The notes under the pieces: model-generated
Databases searched by the model: none
Seen by the model: only the letters and a program-made list of their open reading frames with translations
What the model was told of the DNA's origin: nothing
Shown: positions 32,050 through 43,028 of the stretch, in pieces
Layout of the letters: every line of letters begins with the position of its first letter
Numbering within the stretch: position 1 is the stretch's first letter
Position numbers and translations under genes: made by a program
DNA from: Camellia lanceoleosa
Lineage: Eukaryota > Streptophyta > Magnoliopsida > Ericales > Theaceae
Assembly: GCA_025200525.1 (NCBI GenBank)
Contig: CM045762.1
Span: forward strand, 130,065,679-130,129,678
Direction of reading: 5' to 3'
DNA: 64,000 nt

Positions 32050-33398
32050 TACACCAAAACTACTGACAGTTTTAGCATCCAAACACTACCATAGTCCCAT
32101 AGCAACCCATAGCCCCCTTCTTATTTTATTTTATGAAACCTTTTTATTTTCGAATTTTGAAGAGATATATTAACCCATACTAGTTTGTTCATGCCAAAAC
32201 ACACACAGGGATTACCACCAGTTTATACACAAACCATATATAACCCTCAATTTGAATTTTTTTTTTTTTTTTTTTTTTTTAAATGGTGGAATTACCCAGC
32301 GACGAACGCAACAACATACAAAATAGCACAACTTAAGACCCTTAACTAAATATATGCAATATGCCAATAAAATGATTTCTTCATCCTTTCTTGAGAAGAA
32401 AGAACTCAAGCAAAGAAACATATCTCAACCAGTTTCAACACTAGCTGAAAATCCATTGGATTTTCATCAGTAAAATATAGAATTGAGACCTTAGATATCT
32501 CAAGATCAAAAGAAATTAGCATGTTTATCCAGGCATCCTATCTGTGTACTAGAATGTTTAGATTTCCCACTTTATGCAGAAAGAGTCACAGAAGAAAAAG
32601 AGATGACTCAAACCAAAAAAAAAAAAGAAGGAGAAGAAGAAGAAGATTGAACTTACCAACAAGGCCTAAATTTATTTTAAAAAATTAGACATGGAAACTC
32701 ATGTCAATTGATTGAAATCAACAAGAATGCCAACTTACAGGGATCATCACTAAAACACTTGATCAACAATAATCAACAACTAGATGCATAGGAGAAACTA
32801 ACGGGTTGTTTCTATCTCACAATTGTATTTTGTTTTTCCTAATCACTTGTATAACCATTATCAGTAAATCAAATGTACCATCCATCTTGTAGAAATTTTT
32901 TTAAAGGATAACTCCATTAAATCCTTAATATAAGTGATTTGAGCCGAAATGTTACACTTTGAGACTCCCTATCTTATGTTTTTAGTTTTTTAACTTATGA
33001 TATTTGATATGATAAAGTGCTTTTTTCTTCATTTTCAGGTTAATATCACTCTACAGATAAAAGGATCGCAAAAGACTCAAAATCAAAGAGTATAAAAAGG
33101 TCAGCCTCAACCTAGGCCACTACAAATCTATAAAATATAAATTTTTATTTTTATTTAAGAGTATATATGTTTTGTGCCGCTCAAATGGTAAAGATGTTTT
33201 TTAGATCAAAGGTCTTAGGTTCAAGTTCCATTCGCCTCATTATACAATTTTGTGTTTAAATAATTATTATAGAAGTATGTTGAAAATATCCAAAATATGA
33301 AATGTAGACATCATGAGAAGCCTTCACTTTATAATAGATGAGATGTAGACACCATAAGAAGCTTTCACTTTATAATAGTACTAGTGGAGGTGTGATGT
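32050..33398. other. AT-rich stretch, intron-like and repeat sequence
   Basis: The part next to the RNA-binding-protein exon may be its intron, but no further exon is found. A T tract occurs at 32259-32281. At 33175-33235 a GCCGCTCAAATGGTAAAGAT start with GGTTCAAGTTCC has A-box and B-box character, as in a tRNA-derived SINE. Two ACTTTATAATAG motifs lie at 33319-33375. Confidence 0.45.
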
Positions 33399-33439
33399 TA
33401 AATATAAGGGGAAACTTCATTTTATCCCCTTGCGATTTG

Positions 33440-33666
33440 TGAAGAAGTTGTATAGGAAATGAAAAAAATATCTTTGATAATGGATCTTGAGTACAAAGTT
33501 TCCTATTTATACAATATTAGAGTTTGTTATGTAGCTATACTACATCTAACTATGTAACTGAAAGTAGTTGTAATAAACTTGATACAACTGAGCTTAATAT
33601 CTAATGAATTACAATGCTTGAGCCTCGTCTATTTGTTTTTCTTATGTTGCTGATATTATCTCATCA
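33440..33666 (-). repeat. 3' LTR of copia element A
   Basis: 227 bp, starting TGAAGAAGTTG and ending ATCTCATCA in window orientation, with TG...CA ends. A GGGGGCC purine-rich tract in element sense follows at 33667-33673. Confidence 0.92.
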
Positions 33667-34253
33667 GGCCCCCGCAAGCGAAGAGGGGAGACACGAACCA
33701 TGAGCTTGTGTTGAAGGTAAGAAAAGCGAGTAGAAGAAAGAGGCTTAGTGAATATATCAACAAGCTGGTCGGAAAAGCCAACATGTTTGACAACAAGTTT
33801 CTTGGACACAACCTGTTCACGCACATAATGATAATCCACAACAATATGTTTTGTGCGGGCATGGAAAATAGGATTCGAGGCCAAGCTGATAGTAGAAAAA
33901 TTATCACACCAAAGCTTAGGCACACCAGAAGGAAGATGTAATTCAGTAAGGTGCATCTGAAGCCAAGTCAGTTCAGAGGCAGCCTGAGCGAGAGCCCTGT
34001 ATTCAGCTTCAGTAGAGGAACGAGAGACAGTACTTTGCTTCTTAGCAACCCAAGACACAAGATTTGAAATGAGAAAAACACAATACCCAGTGGTAGATTT
34101 TCGGTCATGCACACTGCCAGCCCGATCCGCATCCGAAAAGGCATGAAGATCCAATGAACTAGAAGTAAAAATAAGCCCATAATGCAAAGTACCATGAAGA
34201 TAACACAGAAGGCTCTTGACAAGATTAAAGTGAACCACAGTGGAAGCATGCAT
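33642..34253 (-). pseudogene. Copia RNase H (element A)
   Basis: A 203-residue frame with DADRAGSVHDRKSTTGYCVF, then STVSRSSTEAEYRALAQAAS and DIFTKPLSSTRFSYLQHKL. These are the standard copia RNase H blocks, including the SSTEAEY motif. The frame is intact in this part and extends to the polypurine tract, running slightly into the LTR. Confidence 0.93.
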
Positions 34254-34329
34254 AAATTGACAAGCATGATTGACAACAAAAGCAATGTCAGGTCCAGTAA
34301 TGGTCAGATATTATAAACCACCCACCAAG

Positions 34330-35206
34330 CTATGATATAAAGCAAGCTGAGCAAAGGAAGGTGGAAAGATCAAGAGAAGAGGAAGGCTTAGTAGCCATAG
34401 GAGAAGGATAAGATTTGCAATTTGTCATGCCAGCTTTGGCAAGTATTTCAGAAGCATACTTGTGTTGAGACAAAAACAGACCATCCGAAGTAGGTAACAC
34501 ATATATACTAAGAAAATAGGAAATGTTACCCAGTTCCTTCATGGAAAATGCAGAATGCATATGGGTGATAATCTTGGCAATTTGAACAGCGTCACTCCCA
34601 GTAATAAGAATGTCATCTACATACACCAACAATAGAATGATTGATGAAGAAGAGTGATAAATAAATAAGAATGAATCACAGCGACTATTAATAAAGCCAG
34701 AAGTGATTAAAAATGAGGAAAAAAGTGGAGTACCAGGCACGCGAAGCCTATTTAAGACCGTAAAAAGCTTTTTCCAATTTACATACATGGGAAGGATAAG
34801 AAGAATCTGCAAAACCAGGTGGCTGATCCATAAACACTTCTTCCTCAAGAATGCCATAAAGAAAGGCATTGGAGATATCCAGTTGTTTAATTGGGCAATT
34901 AAAGTGAAGAGCATCAGTAAGGAAAATATGGATTGTGGGTTGTTTAGCCACAGGGCTAAAGGTTTCATGATAATCAATGCCTTCCTCTTGAATATATCCC
35001 TTAGCAACCAATCGAGCTTTATGGTGAGCAATAGAGCCATCAGAATTTTTCTTAAGACAAAAAATCCATTTGCAGCCAATAACATGTTTGTGAGGAGAAG
35101 AAGGAACCAAAACCCAAGTCTTTTGGCATTGAAGAGCTTGATTCTTCAGATATAGCAACAGCCCAAGCAGGGATAGTGAAAGCCTCAGACCATGTGGAAG
35201 GTTCAA
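34330..35206 (-). pseudogene. Copia reverse transcriptase (element A)
   Basis: Frame one (35206-34748) has KARLVAKGYIQEEGIDYHET, FSPVAKQPTI, QLDISNAFLYGILEEEVFMD and the end AFYGLK. After a frameshift near 34745-34760 a second frame continues with RCDSFLFIYH, the active-site LLVYVDDILITGSD and the conserved YASEILAKAGMTNCKSYPSP. A further break near 34345 separates it from RNase H. Confidence 0.93.
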
Positions 35207-35284
35207 TCAAAGAAAAAATAGTCAAATGAAGGGGAAGAGTATGTTTAGATTGAGTGACTATGGGATGAGTGTTAAGAAAAGAAA

Positions 35285-36487
35285 CTAAGGGGCATAAGAA
35301 CTTAAATCAATGTGAAGAGAACCAATAGGAATGGAGGAGTGCGAAAGAGCAGCATCTGAAGTGATAGAAGCAGTTATAGACACAGTATGAGCAGGGTTTG
35401 GAACAGTAAGAGCAGTGGTAAGAAGAGCCATAGTAGTAGCTGGAGACATAAGAGCAGCCAGAGACACAACAATAGCAGGATTAGGAATAGCATGAGCAGT
35501 GGCAGGGATAGCCATAGGAGCAGCAACAGCTGGGCAAGAAACAGAAGGCCTAGGACTAGGAACAGAGGAGTGAGACAGAGAGGATAGGCTAGAATGAGGT
35601 AGCCAAAAGAAATCATGAAGTTGAGATAAAAAAAAAAAAGGAACAATAGAGAGAGATAGGGAAGACTGAGAGACAAAAGGAAATACAGTCTCATCAAAGA
35701 TAACATGCCTAGAAAGAAAGACTTTTCCTGAAATGGGGTCAAAACACTTATAACCCTTAATGGAAGGATGATAGCCAATAAACACAGATGGCACAAACTT
35801 GGGATGGAGTTTATGTGAAGTGTAAGGTTTGAGCCAAGGAAAACATTGACAACCAAAACTTCTAAAAAAACTAAAACCACAAGATTAATGAAACAACATC
35901 TCAAATGGACTCTTATTATGCAATTTGGAACTAGGTAATTGATTGATAAGAAACATAGAAGTGGTTAAAGCATCAAACCAAAAGGAGAATGGAAGAGCTG
36001 ATTGTTGAAGAAGAGCAGTAGTAGTAGTAATTAAATGTCTATGTTTGCACTTAGCAACTCCATTCTGAGGAGGAGTATGAGAACATGAGAGTTGATGGAG
36101 AACACCATGGTGTTTAAGAAATTGCTCAGATGGAGTTCCAGTAAACTCACCACCACCATCAATGCGAAACACTTTAAGTTTAGTGTCAAATTGAGTCTCA
36201 ACAAACACTTTAAACTCTTAAAATTTTGAAAACACTTCACTTTTATAACACATAGGATATACCCAAGTAAACTTGCTAAACTCATCCACAAACAGAACAT
36301 AGCATTTAAAACTAGAACTAGAACAAGAGAATGGACCACATACATCACTATGAATAAGAGCGAGAGGCTTATTAACAGAGGAATTTGACAAAGTAAAAGG
36401 AAGTCTATGACTCTTAGCTACAGCACAATGTGTGCACAAGGTTTTATTACAATGAGATGAAACATGTAACTGATATTGCTTAAGCAA
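35285..36487 (-). pseudogene. Copia integrase (element A)
   Basis: Successive frames give CAVAKSHRLPF, IHSDVCGPF and FVDEFSKFTWVYP, then DGGGEFTGTPSEQFLKHHGV and HTPPQNGVAKCKHRHL, which cover the zinc-binding region and D,D,E core. They continue with FIGYHPSIKGYKCFDPISGK at the C-terminal side (35794 downward). Stops near 36210 and 35880 break the frame. A Leu-rich frame at 35374-35904 is a shadow of this gene. Confidence 0.9.
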
Positions 36488-36673
36488 GACATGAAGCTTT
36501 TGTGAAGAAGGATGACCTATCCTTGTGTGCCAAACAGTTGTGGAAGGAGAATTAGTGGCAAGACAAGCAACTGGAGATGAAACCGACTTGTGTTGGAGAA
36601 AAGATTTGTGAGAAGGAAAGGTAGATGGAATTTGATAAAGGCCATGACTATGGACCCCTTTGTAAAGAGGAAT

Positions 36674-38020
36674 CTAAGTTGTCTTGTCTTGAATGACAAA
36701 AGACTTGTCATCAAAAGTAATAGTGCAATCATTATCAGATGTTAGCTGATGAACGGAAAGAAGATTGGAGGATAGAGAAGGTACATGAAGAATATGATTA
36801 AGCTTGAAAGGATGCAAAGGAGTGAGAAGAATACCTTGACATGTACGTTGTATTGGAATAGAGTTACCATTGCCCACAGTGACTTGGTCAGAACCATAGT
36901 ATGGTTGATAGTGATGTAGATTATCAAGATCTGGAGTAACATGAGTTGTAGCTGCAGAATCAATATACCGATTTGCAGTTGATGAAGATGGAGGTGCACT
37001 GGCAACAAAAGCAGTTTTAGGAGAAGGAGAAGAAGAAGAAGCTGATGTATAAGAAGAATCCACCCTATACCAGCAATCGATGGCTGTGTGATTAGGCTTG
37101 CCACAGATTTGACAAATCAAAGAATTAGAAGAAGAACTTTGCTGTGAAGACTGGTGCTGTGATGAATAGGCAAATCTGCCTCCTCCATTTCTACGATTGA
37201 AAGAACCTCCTCTTTGAAAATACCTTCCACCTCTATTAGAAGATTCTCCTCTATAACCAATGGATTTATGTCCTCGAAAACCAAAATGATAGTGAGATTT
37301 AGATCCTTGATCTTTGGTTGCAGAATATGCAACAGTAAGGTCTGAAAGAGACGAAGAAAGTCGTGATTCAAATTCAACATGCAAAGTCTCTAAGCACAAA
37401 AGAGAGGACAAATCTGACATGGTGATTGGTTCAGTTCTTGCTTTTATTGCTGTCTTCAAGGCATTGTACTCTACTAGAAGACCATTTAAAACAATGAGAA
37501 TCAAGGCCTCTTCCTCAACCAGAAAAGAAACAAGCGCTAATTGATCTGATATTGTTTTGACCTAGAGTAGATAATCCTCTATTGATAACGATTTCTTGGA
37601 AACAACATTGAGTTTTTTCTTAAGTTGATGAATATGTGATCTGGATAATGAGGTAAATCTTTTAGTGAGAAGAGTCCAGACTTCACAACTTGTAGAATAG
37701 TGTAGAACAGATGTAAACACAGCAGGAGTAAGAGTTACAGTGATGCAACTTACAAATGAAATTCTAAATTGGTACTCTTTTTTCCAGTAGAATCATGAAT
37801 CAGTGAAGGAGGACATTGAGAAGAACCATCAAAGTAGCCAATGAGATTTGTAGCTCGCAGGATGTTCTGAAATTGACTTTTCTAGATCAAATAATATATA
37901 GAATCTAATTTGATTGTGACAAACAAATTCAAATTGTTGATTAGAAGAACAAGGTTGGCTAGTAGGGATAAAGATACAGACTCCATTGAAAGATCTTGAA
38001 GAAGCTTGGCTCGTTGGAGT
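36674..38020 (-). pseudogene. Copia gag and protease (element A)
   Basis: The long frame at 37504-36674 holds the gag block ARTEPITMSDLSSLLC, a Gly/Arg-rich region, the zinc knuckle CQICGKPNHTAIDC and the protease site YIDSAATTHVT (more often DSGAT). The gag N-terminal part, up to about 38020, is broken by several stops. The capsid and protease would form the particle and mature it. Confidence 0.9.
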
Positions 38021-38026
38021 TAACAA

Positions 38027-38038
38027 GCTCTGATACCA
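38027..38038 (-). other. Primer-binding site of copia element A
   Basis: In element sense TGGTATCAGAGC, an exact match to the 12 bases usually complementary to initiator tRNA-Met. It directly abuts the 5' LTR. Confidence 0.93.
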
Positions 38039-38260
38039 TGAAAAAGTTGTATAGGAAATGAAAAACTATCTTTGATAATGGATCTTGAGTACATTCCTAT
38101 TTATACAATATTAGAGTTTGTTATGTAGCTATACTATATCTAACTATGTAACTGAAAGTAGTTGTAACAGACTTGATACAACTACGCTTAATAGCTAATG
38201 AATTACAATGCATGAGCCTCGTCTGTTTGTTTTGCTTGTGTTGCTAATATTATCTCATCA
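38039..38260 (-). repeat. 5' LTR of copia element A
   Basis: 222 bp, starting TGAAAAAGTTG and ending ATCTCATCA in window orientation, followed by the ATTTG duplication. Confidence 0.92.
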
Positions 38261-38657
38261 ATTTGGGCCATGTGTGTTACCCCCTGGTGTTTGCAAATGA
38301 CAATAGAACCCTTACGTGATTTGTGAATTGAAGTTTCCCATTAAATATTCCATTCAACTTAACAGCAAATGTGAAACACGTGGCAGATACAAAGACTTAT
38401 ATGCTTAATTTTAAAATTTAAGGGGGTAAATCACACATATAATAAAGCATATAAGATTAAAGTATACTTTGCTTTCTAAACAAATGACAAACATATAGGG
38501 GTATTTTAGTCCTTTTCTTTAAATTGTTAACTGACTTAACAGTACACTTTAGTTTATAAACCATAAGGGGGTTATGTAGTTATTTCCAAATGTTAGAGGG
38601 TTAAACCGTACATGACCTAAACCACAAGGGATAAAGTGAAATTTGCCCTAAATATAA

Positions 38658-39140
38658 TTTTGTGCTTTAAATAACTATTATAAGGGTATTTTGAAAAAAT
38701 TAAAACTATGAGACATAGACACTTTGAGAAACTTTGACTTTATAATAGTATTAATTTAAATTTGTAAAAATATAAATTTTGATTTTGATTTAAAAACACA
38801 CGTATTGTGTGCCTCTCAAATGGTAAAGGTCTTATAGGGTGTGTTGTTAAATTTGTAAAATATAAATTTTAATTTTGATTAAAAAATACACGTATTGTGT
38901 GTTACTTAAGTAGTAAATGTCTTGTCTACAAGATCGACGGTTTTGGTTGCGAGTCTCAACCTCCTTTCAATAGAATTTTGTATTTTAAATAGTTGAGAAG
39001 GACAACACCATCTCTAAACTTCGCTTTATATTTATAAAAGAACACAAACAAACAGATTGATAGAAGATTAGAAAAAATTTTAGAGGTGCAAACATCCTTA
39101 GATTTAGGTGATATTTGATAAAAATTGAAAATTAAATACA
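38658..39140. other. AT-rich stretch with repeated SINE-like motif
   Basis: Two related blocks (38775-38830 and 38860-38960) carry a TGCCTCTCAAATGGTAAAGG or TTACTTAAGTAGTAAATGTC start. A weak B-box-like GGTTGCGAGTCTCAA follows the second. They resemble 33175-33235. No gene is seen. Confidence 0.4.
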
Positions 39141-39149
39141 GAATACTAA

Positions 39150-39850
39150 ACTTTTAAAAAATTATTATTTTTAATTGTATTTTTTAATTTTATATTGTGA
39201 TGCTGAGTTGTTGGTAGAGGCGACAATGGTGTCTATAGCGCTAATGATGATGGTGCTACAGATAGAAAGATAATGATTGTGGTAGTGGTGGAAGGGTAAT
39301 GTAGTGGTGATAAAAAAGAGGGCGATGGCAGTGGTGGTGATGGTGGTGGTGGTTATGACAACGGTGATAATAGTTGTAGAGATGAAAGATTGCAGTAATT
39401 GGTGATAATAGTAGTGGCAACTTTAGTGGTGGTAGTAAAATGATGACGTTGCTTATGGTAGCAATGGCAATAGTAATGAAGGTAGTGGTTGTGAAAGGAT
39501 GTTGGATGGTGGCGGTGATAGCGATGGTAGAGGTAGTAGTTGTGGTGATGATAGACTTTGAGAGGTTATAATGATGTATGTATATATTTATGTATAAGTA
39601 TTTATAAGTTGAAATAGAATCAAGTAAATTTTCTGTTATTTAAATTTTTTTAAATTTCTAGCTTATATTTTAAGAGCAACTTAAGTTTTTAAATGATACC
39701 ATTTTTTATTGCAAACAGACTTAATTAATTTTTACTTAATACATTTATTTTTAAGTGTTAAATCAGGTTAAGAAATGCCACCGTAGTCCCAAAAAAAAAT
39801 TAAAAAAAAGGTGACCATTTAAAACAATTATTTATGTAGTTTAAATATTA
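39150..39850 (+). repeat. Dispersed repeat X, diverged partial copy
   Basis: The GGTGGT/GATGGT-rich part (39230-39560), then CTTATATTTTAAGAG and TTAATTAATTTTTACTTAATAC, follow the order of repeat X at 15590-15990 and 17730-17790. It contains neither the MULE nor the LINE, so it is an empty-site relative. It stops before the tRNA-like segment. Confidence 0.7.
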
Positions 39851-40246
39851 TTGAAAAACTATCATAAACTGTTGAAAAACTATCATAAACTATAGTATAG
39901 GGATTAAGTAGACAATTTAGGGACTTAAAAATTAATTGAAAAACTATCATATTTATTAGCTTTTTATGTATTCATTTTTGTTTTCCTGTTTTGTATTTGT
40001 TCAACTATGGTGGAAAGTCTTAAATTTGTAATATAAAGCTGGGTTTAAAGATACAGACTCTGTAATAGAGATGAGTTCTTATTTTTATTTGATTAAATAT
40101 TTATTTGATCATCGATTATTTATATTGTCTATTACGATTACATAGTTTTATTATTTTTTATGTTTTCTTTGATTGATTATTTGATTTCTAATGATTGAGG
40201 ATTAAGTTGGTATGATGTTAATCACTTTTGATAAACTATATCTACA

Positions 40247-40930
40247 TGTCACTATTCCTAGAAAGAAGTAGAAAACTTAATTTACTTTCTATTTGGTACT
40301 GCAGCTTATATTTTAGTCTTTTTTGTTATTGTAAACTTTGTTATATATTTAAGTAAATTTTTGTAACCTTTTTGTGATCATTATTAAATGTAAGAATTTA
40401 AAGCAAAATTCGATACATAATGTTTTGATCAATCTTTTTTAAATAAATATGAAAGGCTTCATATTTAGGGTTCGCTTTGGGTCCTAGAAAAGTTAGAATC
40501 GACCCTGGAGTGATGTAATGGTGATAAAAATAGAGCGGTGATGGTATAATGATGGTGGTGGTAGTTATGGCAACAGTGGCAATAGTTGTAGAAATGAAGG
40601 ATTGTACAAATTGTTGTAGTGGTGGTGATAATATGTGGTGAATGTGGTGGTAGTAGTTAAATAATAACGATGATTATGGTAGTAATGATAATAGTGATGA
40701 AAGTAGTGGTTGTGGAAGGGTGATGGTTGATGGTGATGGTGATAGCGGTGCTGGTGATGGTGGAGTTTGTGAGGTTATATGTTGTATGTTGATACTTATG
40801 TATAAGTATGTATAAATTAAATCAGAATTAAATAAATTTTTTATCACTTAAAATTTTCTTAATTTTTAACTTATATTTTAAGAGTTACATTTAAGTGATA
40901 CCATTTGTAATTATCAAATAGTCTTAATTA
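40247..40930 (+). repeat. Dispersed repeat X, left part of the heavily interrupted copy
   Basis: Matches 15347-16040 from TGTCACTATTCCTAG onward. It ends with the LINE B target duplication AAATAGTCTTAATTA (40916-40930). X resumes at 47206 and again at 61998. Confidence 0.85.
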
Positions 40931-41107
40931 GCAATTAAAAAGCCCATTTCGAGAGGTTGATCAAGAACTGGGATCGATTTTACCAGTTGAACCACCAGTT
41001 TTTCTAGTTCTTGCAAACAAGGAGGAGAGAAGAAAGAGGGTAGGAGTTTCGGCGGTGGATAGCAACCAGTGCTCTATAAGTGACGGGCACAGGGTCAAAA
41101 TCAAAGG

Positions 41108-42694
41108 GTGTTCGCCAGTAATCTTATTACAATTTTTGTGGACAACTTGCCCGCGGAGATGGACCAGAATAGGTTGTTTAGGATGTATTCTAAGTTCAGA
41201 GTTGTTCGCCATGTGTTTATACCCTACAAGAGAAACAAAGTGGGGACGAGGTTTGGATTTGTTAGGTTTGATTGTGAAGTAGCAGTGGGGATCGCAGTTC
41301 AGAGAACAAACGGGGTGTGGTGCGATAACAAAGACCTGAAGGTCAAGTTAGCAGACTATGACAAAAGCAAGGATTGGAAAGCTGCTTTCATAAGTACTAT
41401 AGTGCCCTTGGGTGACTATGGCCAGATCCCAGAGGTTAATGAAAAAATCACTAATGTTAAGAGAGGTAAAACCTTCGCGGATGTTGTGAAATAAGGAGGC
41501 AGTGAAGACATTAGTCGGTTGAAGGTTTTGGTTTCAGAGGATGGTAGTGATTGGTTAGATAGAACTATGATTCTCCGTTTGAAGTCCCTGTCTTTGGTGG
41601 GCAGGTTAGAAGTGTTGGTGAAAAACTATAATCCTAATTTTTCTATTCGCTTTGGAGGTGGTAACATTATGTTAATCTTGTTTGGGTCCAAGGTTGAATT
41701 GGATAAGGATTTCAGTTCGGTAGCTGTGATTATCTAGGATTTCTGTGATGAGATTCGATCTTGGGGGGAGGATTTTGTATTAGAACCCTCTCGTCTTGTT
41801 TGGCTGCATTGTTTCGGCATTCCATTCCATGTGTGGAATCTGAGTACTTTTCAGAGGATTGGCAACTTGTGGGGAGATATCATCAGAGTTAATTCCTTGG
41901 ATTCAAAATCATTGGTTTGTGGGGGAATACTAGTGCTTACTAGAGTTATGGAGTCAATTAACTCTATGGTGTATGTGGAGTGTAATAATAGACAATTTGC
42001 TGTTTTGGTGAAAGAGGAGCAGGCAAGTTTGGACTTTGCGGAGGAATTGGAGTAGAAGTGGGGTCTCAGTTCGCTTGCTGATCACCGATCAGAATCTTCA
42101 GTTGTCGGTGACAGGAGTAAGAAGACGCAAAGGCCTGAAGCGGCGGTGGGTAATGATGAGGAGGTGCAGTTTTACTCTTCCCAGAAGGTTGTTAGAGCTG
42201 TAGCGACTGGCATGCATGGTCATTGGGACTCGGTGTTGGCTGTGAATGAATCATGCTCAGTGCATGATTTTCAACGGGTTGATTGTCATCACGAGGGAAG
42301 TAAGTTTTTGAATTGTGTAGGGCCTGTTAATGAGTTGGGTCTTGTTAGGTCTCAAATGGGCTTCATGAGGAGTATTAGTAAGTCAATTGGGCCTTAACCA
42401 GGATTGAATTTAGAAGTTGAACTGGGTGAGCCCTCTGTTGTTGGGCCTCATCTTGGTAAAAGGTGTGCTATTTTTGATTTAGAGAAGGTGGGCCAGTGTA
42501 TGGAGGTTGAGCCTTTTATCATTGGGGAACATCTGGAGGCTGTGGACATAGAGGGTGGCTTATTTGAGTCGGTGGAGGAAAGCATCTTTGGAAGCACCGT
42601 TGGTGTTGTCAATAAGGTTCAATCGAAGGCCAAATTTCAACTCAGAGGTGGCAAAAAGGGATGCAAGAATTCTCATCCAGTGAAACTAATTTAG
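41108..42694 (+). pseudogene. LINE B ORF1: RRM protein with four stops
   Basis: One continuous frame of about 528 codons, without frameshifts, is interrupted only by stops at 41492, 41735, 42053 and 42395. The RRM is at the N-terminus (TIFVDNLPAEMDQN as RNP2 region, TRFGFVRFDCEVA as RNP1 region). A second conserved block has WLHCFGIPFHVWNLSTFQRI and GNLWGDIIRV, as in LINE A. The start codon is uncertain, because the first ATG in frame at 41108 lies only 14 residues before the RRM core. Damage is limited to point changes, so this copy is younger or better kept than LINE A's ORF1. Confidence 0.9.
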
Positions 42695-43028
42695 AGGGTT
42701 ACGAGACCTCACGGGCAGAGGAGCAGAAATCAATTGACCATTACGAAGAAGGGAGCCACCCTTAAAGCTGCGATTGCGACATTTTCGTTGGCATCGTCTT
42801 CAAAGTCGGGCTCTAGCAGCGAGAGATTTATTCTTAATGAAGCTCAAGCAACTGTGCAGTTGGGTAAAGCTTTGGGTATTGACTTTGATACTTAGGAAGA
42901 TGTTGTGCTTAGCAAAATTGTTGAATTGGAGAGGAAAGATTTGGCAAGGATCGAGCAAAGGAGGAATCAGCAAGGCAGGTGAGTCTTCCGAGTGTTTGGG
43001 GTTTGTTGGAGTTTTTTTATCATCAATT

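Larger units (their letters stand above)
33440..38260 (-). mobile_element. Copia retrotransposon A, complete but inactive
   Basis: A 4.8 kb minus-strand element with ATTTG target duplications at 33435-33439 and 38261-38265. Its short LTRs are 33440-33666 (3') and 38039-38260 (5'). Gag, protease, integrase, RT and RNase H run in copia order from high to low coordinates. Small size and short LTRs fit the Ale/Retrofit-like part of the group, but I cannot assign the lineage without a tree. The two LTRs differ at several sites, so the insertion is not recent. Confidence 0.95.
33408..38648. mobile_element. MULE-type MITE split by copia element A
   Basis: Flanked by the 9-bp duplication TAAATATAA at 33399-33407 and 38649-38657. 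The left end reads GGGGAAACTTCATTTTATCC and the right end, reversed, reads GGGCAAATTTCACTTTATCC. After removing the copia element and one ATTTG copy the MITE is about 415 bp. No coding sequence is present. Confidence 0.82.

Noticed and set aside
35374..35904. Leu-rich membrane-like ORF
   Set aside because: It overlaps copia integrase and linker coding sequence in another frame. The Leu runs reflect the T-rich strand, and the real frame is recognisable.
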